DNA from: Prolixibacteraceae bacterium
GTDB taxonomy: Bacteria > Bacteroidota > Bacteroidia > Bacteroidales > Prolixibacteraceae
Assembly (NCBI GenBank): GCA_027451165.1
Contig: DAIDJX010000121.1
Coordinates: 1 to 9,429, forward strand
Length of the DNA: 9,429 bases
Reading direction: 5' to 3'
Below are positions 1 through 5,984 of the stretch, piece after piece. The notes under the pieces were generated by a model, which saw nothing but the letters and a program-made list of their open reading frames with translations, made no database searches and had not been told where the DNA came from. Within the stretch, counting starts at the first letter, position 1. Each line of letters begins with the position of its first letter. A program made the translations under genes and the position numbers.

Positions 1-1
1 T

Positions 2-100
2 GCCACCGAACAGTGCGCGGCACAGACGCCTCAGCTGCGCGAACTCCGCCCCGGACACGAAGTCTCCTGCTGGAACCCGCAGGAAACCAAAGGTATCTAA
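2..100 (+). CDS. Oligopeptide/dipeptide ABC transporter ATP-binding protein, C-terminal fragment (5' end outside window)
   Basis: The frame opening at base 2 encodes 32 residues ending in TAA at 98-100. They read as the C-terminal tail typical of OppD/OppF/DppD/DppF-type ATPases: a cysteine (residue 5 of the fragment) followed by P-x-L-R, then PGHEVSCW. This 'C...P.L....PGH.V.CW' pattern is the cysteine-bearing extension after the nucleotide-binding domain in peptide-importer ATPases. Such a protein would power peptide uptake at the inner membrane. The Walker and signature motifs are outside the window, so the subfamily (D or F) cannot be assigned. Bases 1-80 are about 69% G+C, far above the neighbouring genes, dropping to about 35% in 81-100. 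The stop is 4 bp from the convergent mreD stop, leaving no room for a conventional terminator. The last residues (ETKGI) may lie beyond a rearrangement or assembly junction. Family assignment is fairly secure from the tail motif alone; gene integrity is unknown. Confidence 0.72.
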   Translation, partial: ATEQCAAQTPQLRELRPGHEVSCWNPQETKGI

Positions 101-104
101 ACAG

Positions 105-512
105 CTACATAACCTGTTCAAGATAAAAAAGAAAAAAGTGATGTATAAAAACCAGGACCGCGACATAGGTCAAAAACCATTTGATGCCGGTTTGTTTCAG
201 CCCCGGATAGTCCGACTGTTCAATTTCCCTTACGGAGATCAGCGCCATCACAGGCGACCGTAAAAACCCGATCAGGACGGCCGATGCTGCATGAAGGCCA
301 AGTGTATTGGAAAACCAGTCGATGGTAATTCCGAGGAGAAAGGAAAGCAATAACACCTGGTAACGAGGCATGGATATCGGAAGCAAAAGAATAAACAAGA
401 CATAGATATAGGGATTCAGAAACCCTCCAAGATGAATCTGGTTGAGTATCAACACCTGCAGTAAAACAAATGCTGCAAACATCAGCGGATATTTAATCCA
501 GGCCTTCATCAT
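105..512 (-). CDS. mreD: Rod shape-determining protein MreD (appears C-terminally short)
   Basis: This is the small polytopic inner-membrane subunit of the rod elongation complex, working with MreB and MreC to guide peptidoglycan synthesis. The 135-residue product is very hydrophobic, with likely membrane segments near residues 8-24, 36-49, 51-66, 74-90 and 112-131. The stretch SFLLGITIDWFSNTLGLHA (57-75) followed by GFLRSP is the MreD family core. The start (ATG at 510-512) overlaps the mreC end by 20 bp, so translation is probably coupled; a second ATG directly follows at 507-509. Bacteroidota MreD proteins, as I recall them, are about 165-170 residues and have one more C-terminal hydrophobic helix after the HHFFLF-like segment. 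Here the protein stops four residues after FYL. Reading past the TAG (105-107) in this frame gives an arginine-rich, non-membrane sequence, so the tail is not just hidden by one stop mutation. It may be non-functional or the product of a junction at its 3' end. Confidence 0.88.
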   Translation of the reverse strand: MMKAWIKYPLMFAAFVLLQVLILNQIHLGGFLNPYIYVLFILLLPISMPRYQVLLLSFLLGITIDWFSNTLGLHAASAVLIGFLRSPVMALISVREIEQSDYPGLKQTGIKWFLTYVAVLVFIHHFFLFYLEQVM

Positions 513-1335
513 TACTGTTTCTCTTCAGTATCAACTCAAGTTCTTTATTCCTGTTGTTTTCAATCACCTCTACCCAGGAAAGGGCATTAAAATCAAGGAA
601 AAGTTTTACGGCAATGGTATAGAAACTGGAACCACCTTCCTTGTCTACCGTTTCTATGGTTCCCAATGGAATACCTTCCGGGAAGGTAGCAGAGAAACCG
701 CTGGTGATGATGGTATCCCCCGGGAAGACATTAACATGGAACGGGATATCACTGAGGTACACCTTCCGGGAATCTTTTCCATCCCAGGAAAGGGTGCCGA
801 AGTAATTGTTCCTTGCGATTTTTGCTGAAATATTCCATCTTACATTCAGCAGGGACATCACGGAGGAATAGGAAGGCGTCACATTGGTAACCATTCCTAC
901 CACCCCGTCAGCACAGATAACGCCCATTTCAGGCTTGATGCCATCTTTGGACCCTTTGTTCAGGGTGATGTAATTTTGAAGCCTGTTGACTGAATTGCTC
1001 ACCACCTTGGCTGAAATATAGATATACTGGAATTCACTGTTTTGATACCCTCTGAGGGTATCGGGGATGAAACGCACTGTTTTCGGAATTCCCACCAGTT
1101 TTCTCAAACGGGCATTTTCCTCTGCCAGTTGCCTGTTTACGGTTGAAAGACGGAAGTATTCAGTAACCCTGTTGTATCGGTTGTATACATTCCCGGTGAA
1201 CTGACTGGACGAGTTAAGAAACCTGGACTTCTGGTAATTGTTGTAGTTGAAGACAAAAACCAGTGAGATAATTTCCAGTAAAACAAACAGGAAAATCACA
1301 TGATTCCTGAGGATAAACCGGTAGAGGTCTCTCAT
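493..1335 (-). CDS. mreC: Rod shape-determining protein MreC
   Basis: MreC is the periplasmic scaffold that links MreB filaments and MreD to the penicillin-binding protein 2/RodA synthase. The 280-residue product has the expected plan: a short basic cytoplasmic start, one membrane helix at about residues 12-30, a coiled-coil stretch rich in N, R, L and E at about 50-80, and a beta-domain pair. Recognisable family segments are LNKGSKDGIKPEMGVI with DGVVGMV (about 125-149) and the GDTIITSGFSATFPEGIPLG region (206-225). Length is normal for Bacteroidota MreC. The ATG at 1333-1335 is 16 bp after the mreB stop with only a weak GGA upstream. Its 3' end overlaps mreD. It lies in the purH-mreB-mreC-mreD arrangement expected for this phylum. 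Confidence 0.96.
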   Translation of the reverse strand: MRDLYRFILRNHVIFLFVLLEIISLVFVFNYNNYQKSRFLNSSSQFTGNVYNRYNRVTEYFRLSTVNRQLAEENARLRKLVGIPKTVRFIPDTLRGYQNSEFQYIYISAKVVSNSVNRLQNYITLNKGSKDGIKPEMGVICADGVVGMVTNVTPSYSSVMSLLNVRWNISAKIARNNYFGTLSWDGKDSRKVYLSDIPFHVNVFPGDTIITSGFSATFPEGIPLGTIETVDKEGGSSFYTIAVKLFLDFNALSWVEVIENNRNKELELILKRNSNDEGLD

Positions 1336-1351
1336 CGTCCGTTCAGCACAG

Positions 1352-2374
1352 TTACCTGATCAGAAAGGGGAACTTATCCACATTCTTGAGGGCGATTCCG
1401 GTACCCCTTACTACTGCCCTGAGTGGGTCTTCGGCTATGTTGAAGCCGATTCCGATCTTATTAAACAATCGCTTGTCAAGCCCGCGGAGAAGAGAACCGC
1501 CCCCTGCCAGCCAGATGCCATTTTTAACAATATCGGCATAGAGTTCCGGAGGCGTTTGTTCCAGGGCGCTCATGATGGCTGCATCGATTTTTGCAAGGGA
1601 TTTCTCCAGACAATGAGCAATTTCCTTATAGGTTACAGGCACTTCGATCGGCAGAGCTGTCATCTGGTTAGGCCCCTGTACCACGAAATCTTTGGGAGGA
1701 TTGTCGAGTGTAGAAATGGCAGCCCCCACCTGAATTTTAATTTCTTCAGCTGTCCGCTCCCCGATTTTTATGTTATGCTGGTGACGCATATACTCCATGA
1801 TATCGGCAGTCAGGTCGTCGCCGGCAATCCGGATGGATTTGTTGGTGACAATGCCGCCGAGGGAAATCACGGCGATTTCGGTGGTACCACCACCGATATC
1901 GACTACCATATTTCCTTCCGGAGCTTCCACATCCAGACCAATACCGATGGCAGCGGCCAAAGGTTCATAAATCATATACACCTCGCGGCCTCCTGCATGT
2001 TCGGAAGAGTCGCGAACCGCCCTGATTTCCACTTCGGTGCTCCCGGAAGGGATACAGACCACCATTTTAAGCGCCGGCGAAAAGAGTTTGGATTTTGGGG
2101 TGATCATTTTGATCATACCCCGGATCATCTGCTCAGCAGCGTTAAAATCAGCGATTACCCCGTCACGCAACGGCCTGATGGTCTTCAGGTTGGCATGAGT
2201 TTTCCCCTGCATCTGGCGTGCTTTTTCGCCGATGGCCACCAGCCTGTCGGTTTTTATATCAATGGCGACGATCGAAGGTTCATCAACGACAATTTTATCG
2301 TTGTGTATGATGATGGTGTTGGCAGTTCCTAAATCAATGGCGATTTCCTGAGTAAGAAAAGAAAATAATCCCAT
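1352..2374 (-). CDS. mreB: Actin-like rod shape-determining protein MreB
   Basis: MreB polymerises on ATP along the inner face of the cytoplasmic membrane and orients the cell-wall elongation machinery. The 340-residue product has all nucleotide-binding signatures of the actin/Hsp70 fold: phosphate-1 DLGTANT (14-20), the catalytic-glutamate segment EPLAAAIG (137-144), phosphate-2 DIGGGTTE (159-166) and the adenosine motif LAGGGSLLRGL (299-309). The N-terminus MGLFSFLTQE is the usual membrane-contacting leader of Bacteroidota MreB, and the protein ends in NVDKFPFLIR as expected. The start ATG is 26 bp after the purH stop, without a clear Shine-Dalgarno, and no separate promoter was recognised in that gap. 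It is probably co-transcribed with purH upstream and mreC downstream (16-bp gap). It is full length and intact. Confidence 0.98.
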   Translation of the reverse strand: MGLFSFLTQEIAIDLGTANTIIIHNDKIVVDEPSIVAIDIKTDRLVAIGEKARQMQGKTHANLKTIRPLRDGVIADFNAAEQMIRGMIKMITPKSKLFSPALKMVVCIPSGSTEVEIRAVRDSSEHAGGREVYMIYEPLAAAIGIGLDVEAPEGNMVVDIGGGTTEIAVISLGGIVTNKSIRIAGDDLTADIMEYMRHQHNIKIGERTAEEIKIQVGAAISTLDNPPKDFVVQGPNQMTALPIEVPVTYKEIAHCLEKSLAKIDAAIMSALEQTPPELYADIVKNGIWLAGGGSLLRGLDKRLFNKIGIGFNIAEDPLRAVVRGTGIALKNVDKFPFLIR

Positions 2375-2400
2375 ATTGATAACAGATTCTAAATAATCAA

Positions 2401-3990
2401 TTAATGTCTGAAATGACGTCTTTTGGTAAAAACCATGGCAATTCCGAACTCATCGCAGGCAGCGATAACCTCATTGTCACGGATACTGCCTCCCGGTTGA
2501 ACAATATACTTTACCCCGAAGGCATTAGCAGCTTCCACGCTATCCCGGAAAGGGAAGAAAGCATCGGAAATCAGCACGGCATCTGACATTTCCGGTCCGC
2601 TTTTTTGCAGGAAGCGGGGGATGGTCAGCCAGCGAAGGCTATCGAGCCGGTTGGGTTGCCCCATACCAGCCCCGGTGAGCCAGTAAGACCCATCGGAATT
2701 ACGGTTTACCAAAGCTATAGCATTGCTCTTCAGATGTTTACATGCCATAACCCCAAACCTGGCCAGGTTCAGCTTTTCTTCATCAAAGGCACAGGCAGTA
2801 ACCTGGTGGAATTCCCCGTCCATCCCTTCATCTTCATCCTGAATCAGAAGTCCTCCGCTGATGGAACGGATGACCTTTTCGCCGGCAATTTCCGGCCGAA
2901 CCGGTGTCACCAGTACCCGCAGGTTTTTCTTTTTGGACAGGATATCAAGGGCTTCCGGAGAATAGGAAGGCGCTATGATAATTTCGATGAATTTCTTGTC
3001 AAACCAGGCCGCAATGGTTGCATCAACTCCGGAAGAAAAGCAGACAATTCCACCATAGGCAGAAACAGGATCGCCCGCCCAGGCCAGCTCCAAGGCTTCC
3101 ATTGGGGTGGAAGCTACTGCCAGTCCGCAGGGGTTCAGGTGCTTGACCACTGAGACGGCGCATTTTCCTTCCGGTGACGCCACAGAATGAAAGGCTTCAC
3201 TTGCCGACTTCCAGGCAGCATCCGCATCCAGCATGTTGTTGTAGGAGAGCTCTTTCCCCTGCAATACCTGCGACCCTGCAAGGGTAATTGCAGAAGTGGA
3301 ATTGGAAAAACGGAAAAATGTAGCGCTTTGATGTGGGTTTTCCCCATATCGTAGCGTTTGACCATTGTTAAGACTAATTCTCCTCGAGGCCGGATCTTCC
3401 CCGTTAAACCAGGAAAAAATGGCGGAATCGTAGTGGGAACTTACGCCAAAAGCCCGGCTTGCAAACCACTTCCGATCTTCAGGGGAAGATTCCCCGTTCT
3501 TACTGTTCAAAAGATCCAGCAATGGAAGATATTCCTGTTGAGAGGCTACAATCAGCACATCGGCATAATTTTTTGCTGCTGCCCTGATCAGTGAAATGCC
3601 GCCAATATCAATTTTTTCCACAATGTCCTGCGCTGTGGCTCCTGAAGCAACCGTAGCCTCGAAGGGATAAAGATCAACGATGACCAGGTCAATTTCCGGA
3701 ATATCAAAGCTGGCCATCTGTTCGCAATCACCTTCATGGTCACGTCGTGCCAGAATTCCACCAAAGATCTTCGGGTGCAGGGTTTTAACCCTACCCCCCA
3801 GTATGGAAGGATAACCGGTCAGATTTTCCACCGCTTCTACAGGAACCCCCAGAGAGGCAATAAATTGCTGAGTACCGCCGGTGCTGATCAGTTGAACGCC
3901 CAGGCTGTTCAGTTTCAGTACAATTGCATCAAGGTTTTCCTTATGGTATACCGAAACAAGTGCCTTCTTAATTTTTTTATTATCAGCCAT
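2401..3990 (-). CDS. purH: Bifunctional AICAR formyltransferase / IMP cyclohydrolase PurH
   Basis: PurH catalyses the last two steps of de novo purine synthesis in the cytosol: formylation of AICAR using 10-formyl-tetrahydrofolate, then ring closure to IMP. The 529-residue product has both domains. The N-terminal MGS-like cyclohydrolase domain (about 1-145) shows STGGT (36-40), GGRVKTLHPKI (65-75), DLYPFE (106-111) and DIGGISLIRAAAKN (128-141). The C-terminal transformylase domain (about 200-529) shows RYGENPHQ (214-221) and KHLNPCG (273-279) with the catalytic lysine-histidine pair, then a long C-terminal region with SDAFFPFRDS and QPGGSIRD. Length and both active sites are normal. The ATG at 3988-3990 follows an A/T-rich leader with a candidate -7 element about 22 bases upstream. 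Placement directly before mreBCD is a recurrent Bacteroidota arrangement, linking purine supply and wall growth at least by transcription. Confidence 0.98.
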   Translation of the reverse strand: MADNKKIKKALVSVYHKENLDAIVLKLNSLGVQLISTGGTQQFIASLGVPVEAVENLTGYPSILGGRVKTLHPKIFGGILARRDHEGDCEQMASFDIPEIDLVIVDLYPFEATVASGATAQDIVEKIDIGGISLIRAAAKNYADVLIVASQQEYLPLLDLLNSKNGESSPEDRKWFASRAFGVSSHYDSAIFSWFNGEDPASRRISLNNGQTLRYGENPHQSATFFRFSNSTSAITLAGSQVLQGKELSYNNMLDADAAWKSASEAFHSVASPEGKCAVSVVKHLNPCGLAVASTPMEALELAWAGDPVSAYGGIVCFSSGVDATIAAWFDKKFIEIIIAPSYSPEALDILSKKKNLRVLVTPVRPEIAGEKVIRSISGGLLIQDEDEGMDGEFHQVTACAFDEEKLNLARFGVMACKHLKSNAIALVNRNSDGSYWLTGAGMGQPNRLDSLRWLTIPRFLQKSGPEMSDAVLISDAFFPFRDSVEAANAFGVKYIVQPGGSIRDNEVIAACDEFGIAMVFTKRRHFRH

Positions 3991-4011
3991 TTATTTTTTT
4001 CTGAATAGTTT

Positions 4012-4020
4012 GCAAAGATA
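4012..4020 (-). promoter_or_regulatory. Candidate -7 promoter element for purH-mreBCD
   Basis: Read on the minus strand this is TATCTTTGC, an exact match to the Bacteroidota -7 consensus TAnnTTTG. It lies in the 68-bp gap between rsmA and purH and would give a leader of roughly 15 nt before the purH ATG. The -33 partner is poor: the sequence about 20 nt upstream is G+C-rich (GGCGCGC) with no TTTG, and the nearest TTG lies too far away. It may therefore be a weak or activator-dependent promoter, with read-through from rsmA also possible. Confidence 0.45.
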
Positions 4021-4058
4021 TTAAAACAGCTCACATGCGCGCCGTTCTATACCAATTA

Positions 4059-4841
4059 TTAACAAATTTCTTGCTCCTTTTCCAACGCTTTGGTTAGTTG
4101 GATAAAATCCTCAACCGTCAATTGTTCTGCTCTTTGCATGGCAAATTCTTCGGGTACCTGCCATCCATATGGTTTCAGGGCATTCGACAGCATTTTGCGT
4201 CGCTGGTTAAAGGCAGCTTTTACTACCCTGAAAAAAAGCTGCTCGTCACAATCCAATGCTTGCCGCTCATTTCTGGTCATTCTGATGACAGCCGATTTTA
4301 CCTTGGGCGGGGGCAAAAAAAGATGTTCCCCCACCGTAAAAAGGTATTCCAACCTGTAGAAAGCCTGCAGCAATACACTTAAAATGCCATAGGTTTTGGA
4401 TCCCGGGCCATGACATATACGTTCCGCAACCTCCTTCTGCACCATACCAACCACTTCCTGCACCAGATCCCTGTTATCCAGAACTTTAAAAAATATCTGG
4501 GAGGAGATGTTGTACGGGAAATTCCCGATGATGGCCATTGGTTCCCGAAATAATTCCTTCAAATCCATCCGGAGAAAATCCCCGCGGATGATGAAAAGAT
4601 CTTTGCCGGCAAACCGTTTTTCGAGATATTCTACTGATTCACCATCAATTTCAACGGCGCGCAGGTCAATTCCGGGGATCTCCAACAGCCATTGTGTCAG
4701 AACACCCATTCCGGGCCCCACTTCAATCACATGGCGCCAACGCTGAGTATCCAGCGCTTCCGTGATACGCCGGGCTACCTGCGGATCTTTCAGAAAATGC
4801 TGGCCCAGGTGCTTCTTCGCCTTTACTGTATTGTTTTCCAC
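4059..4841 (-). CDS. rsmA: 16S rRNA (adenine(1518)-N6/adenine(1519)-N6)-dimethyltransferase RsmA (KsgA)
   Basis: RsmA dimethylates two adjacent adenines in the 3'-terminal hairpin of 16S rRNA during late small-subunit assembly, using S-adenosylmethionine. The 260-residue product carries the N-terminal KKHLGQHFL signature (9-17), SAM-binding motif I EVGPGMG (40-46), the acidic VEID (63-66) and the catalytic NFPY motif (107-110, in GNFPYNISS). It also has FLPPPKVKSAVIR (165-177) and FNQRRKML (211-218), all characteristic of KsgA/Dim1. Length is typical. The start is GTG at 4839-4841: an in-frame TAA lies four codons upstream (complement of 4851-4853) and the conserved N-terminus begins within ten residues, leaving little choice. 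It is divergent from the membrane-protein gene at 5001 and 68 bp upstream of purH on the same strand. Confidence 0.97.
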   Translation of the reverse strand: MENNTVKAKKHLGQHFLKDPQVARRITEALDTQRWRHVIEVGPGMGVLTQWLLEIPGIDLRAVEIDGESVEYLEKRFAGKDLFIIRGDFLRMDLKELFREPMAIIGNFPYNISSQIFFKVLDNRDLVQEVVGMVQKEVAERICHGPGSKTYGILSVLLQAFYRLEYLFTVGEHLFLPPPKVKSAVIRMTRNERQALDCDEQLFFRVVKAAFNQRRKMLSNALKPYGWQVPEEFAMQRAEQLTVEDFIQLTKALEKEQEIC

Positions 4842-4844
4842 TGC

Positions 4845-4875
4845 TTTGGATTATACGGTTATCTGCTATTTTTGC
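4845..4875 (+). promoter_or_regulatory. Candidate Bacteroidota promoter P1 for the 5001-7892 gene run
   Basis: TTTG at 4845-4848 (-33 element) is followed after 18 bases by TATTTTTGC at 4867-4875, an exact fit to the -7 consensus TAnnTTTG. The spacing suits the primary sigma factor of Bacteroidota. Transcription would begin near 4882, giving a leader of about 120 nt before the TTG start at 5001. The -33 element lies only a few bases from the divergent rsmA start, so the two directions may interfere. No experimental evidence is available. Confidence 0.5.
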
Positions 4876-4898
4876 CGTTCCTGAATCAAAGGTTTTGT

Positions 4899-4907
4899 TA
4901 ATTTTGC
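4899..4907 (+). promoter_or_regulatory. Second candidate -7 element (P2) facing right
   Basis: TAATTTTGC is another exact TAnnTTTG match, 32 bp downstream of the P1 -7 element. Its best -33 candidate, TTTG at 4871-4874, is 24 bases upstream, longer than usual. A start site near 4914 would fall inside the first copy of the 16-bp direct repeat. It could be a second start, a remnant of a duplicated promoter, or chance in A/T-rich DNA. Confidence 0.33.
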
Positions 4908-4947
4908 ACTCCTGACCGGCTGGAGCAACAATTGCAATCCTGACAGG
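4904..4947. repeat. Imperfect 16-bp direct repeat in the divergent leader region
   Basis: TTGCACTCCTGACCGG (4904-4919) and TTGCAATCCTGACAGG (4932-4947) match at 14 of 16 positions and are offset by 28 bp. They lie between candidate promoter P2 and the membrane-protein start and are non-coding on either strand as far as I can tell. They could be a tandem operator for a DNA-binding regulator or the trace of a short duplication. Confidence 0.55.
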
Positions 4948-4970
4948 TAAAATTAACAATTTTCCTTACC
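4946..4970. promoter_or_regulatory. Small A/T-rich hairpin in leader of the flippase-like gene
   Basis: AAAATT (4949-4954) and AATTTT (4958-4963) are perfect complements around a 3-base loop. The outer GGT (4946-4948) can pair with ACC (4968-4970) across a 4-base bulge. The structure would be weak because its stem is almost entirely A/T, and it lacks a following T tract, so it is unlikely to be a terminator. A palindromic protein-binding site is equally possible. Confidence 0.25.
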
Positions 4971-5000
4971 GGTTCCGGCAGTTTACTAACATTCGTACCA

Positions 5001-5984
5001 TTGAAAAAAAAGGTCTTAAACACAGCGAAATATCTGTTGTTCTTCGGAGCCGGCGTGACCATCTTCTGGCTCATATACAAAGATCTGGATATCGGCATGC
5101 TTCGGTCGGTACTGAAAAATGATCTGAATTACACCTGGGTATGGATTTCCCTGGTTATTGGGATACTAAGCCATATCAGCAGATCCATCCGTTGGATATA
5201 CCTTATCGAACCGATGGGCATCAAACCCGGACTGAAAAACACGTTCATGTCGGTGATGTTTGGTTACCTGATGAACCTGGTGCTCCCCAGAATGGGAGAA
5301 ATTTCCCGGTGCGGGGCAATGGCCAAATATGAAAAGGTGCCCTTTATGAAACTGGTGGGCACAGTGGTTACCGAAAGGATTATTGACGTTATTGTGCTAC
5401 TGCTTTTTACCCTGATAGCCCTGCTGTCGCAGTTCGGTTTGATCGTGCAGCTTTTCAGGAATAATCCGGCTATGAAAGAAAATGCCCTGCGGATGGTGAC
5501 TTCTCCGTGGCTGATTATTTCCTTCCTTCTGATCATCTTGCTGTTGATCCTTTTCAGGAAGAGGATCGCCCGGACTCAGCTTTTCCGGAAAATGGAGCAG
5601 ACACTTGGCCATCTCCGTGAAGGGCTGATGTCGGTGAAGTATGTGAGAAAGAAAGGGGCGTTTATTTTTCATTCCGTCCTGATTTGGTTTCTCTATTTTC
5701 TGATGTTGTACTGTTCCTTTTTTGCCTTTGATTTTACTTCCGGTTTGTCGCCCTTTGCTGCCCTCACCACTTTTGTGATGGGGAGTTTCGGAATGATTGC
5801 CCCGGTACAGGGAGGACTGGGAACCTGGCATTTCATGACCAAAGAATCGCTTGCCCTGTATGGGATATCCAATGAAAACGGCATCATTTTCGCCTTTGTG
5901 GCACACTTCGTAAATACCCTGCTGGTCATTGTCCTGGGATTGATTTCCATGCTGCTGTTACCACTGCTCAACAGGGAAAAATGA
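5001..5984 (+). CDS. Flippase-like polytopic membrane protein of the LPG-synthase transmembrane (UPF0104) family
   Basis: The 327-residue product is an integral inner-membrane protein with about eight helices (for example residues 9-26, 46-60, 128-150, 168-186, 219-240 and 294-322). Family landmarks are SRSIRW (60-65), NLVLPRMGEISR (92-103), TERIID (124-129) and APVQGGLGTWHF (257-268). These are the conserved residues of the membrane half of lysyl-phosphatidylglycerol synthase (MprF). The cytosolic aminoacyl-transferase half is absent, so it is not an LPG synthase; a role in moving or handling envelope lipids is an inference from the MprF flippase. The start is TTG at 5001-5003: no ATG or GTG occurs between the in-frame TGA at 4941-4943 and here, and a later ATG (about residue 33) would remove the first helix. 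It overlaps the next gene by 4 bp (ATGA), indicating translational coupling, and is divergent from rsmA. Confidence 0.9.
   Translation: MKKKVLNTAKYLLFFGAGVTIFWLIYKDLDIGMLRSVLKNDLNYTWVWISLVIGILSHISRSIRWIYLIEPMGIKPGLKNTFMSVMFGYLMNLVLPRMGEISRCGAMAKYEKVPFMKLVGTVVTERIIDVIVLLLFTLIALLSQFGLIVQLFRNNPAMKENALRMVTSPWLIISFLLIILLLILFRKRIARTQLFRKMEQTLGHLREGLMSVKYVRKKGAFIFHSVLIWFLYFLMLYCSFFAFDFTSGLSPFAALTTFVMGSFGMIAPVQGGLGTWHFMTKESLALYGISNENGIIFAFVAHFVNTLLVIVLGLISMLLLPLLNREK

Noticed and set aside
101..104. Terminator between the ATPase fragment and mreD
   Set aside because: Only 4 bp separate the stops and no stem-loop with a T tract is visible across the junction.
1556..2332. A 258-codon open frame on the + strand opposite mreB
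   Set aside because: It is antisense to a fully conserved mreB, its translation is rich in His, Phe and Gly with no recognisable domain, and it has no promoter or ribosome site of its own.
4723..4959. Minus-strand open frame crossing the rsmA start and the divergent gap, possibly a small gene
   Set aside because: Most of it is an out-of-frame reading of rsmA's conserved 5' end, and the intergenic part contains the repeat and promoter-like elements instead.
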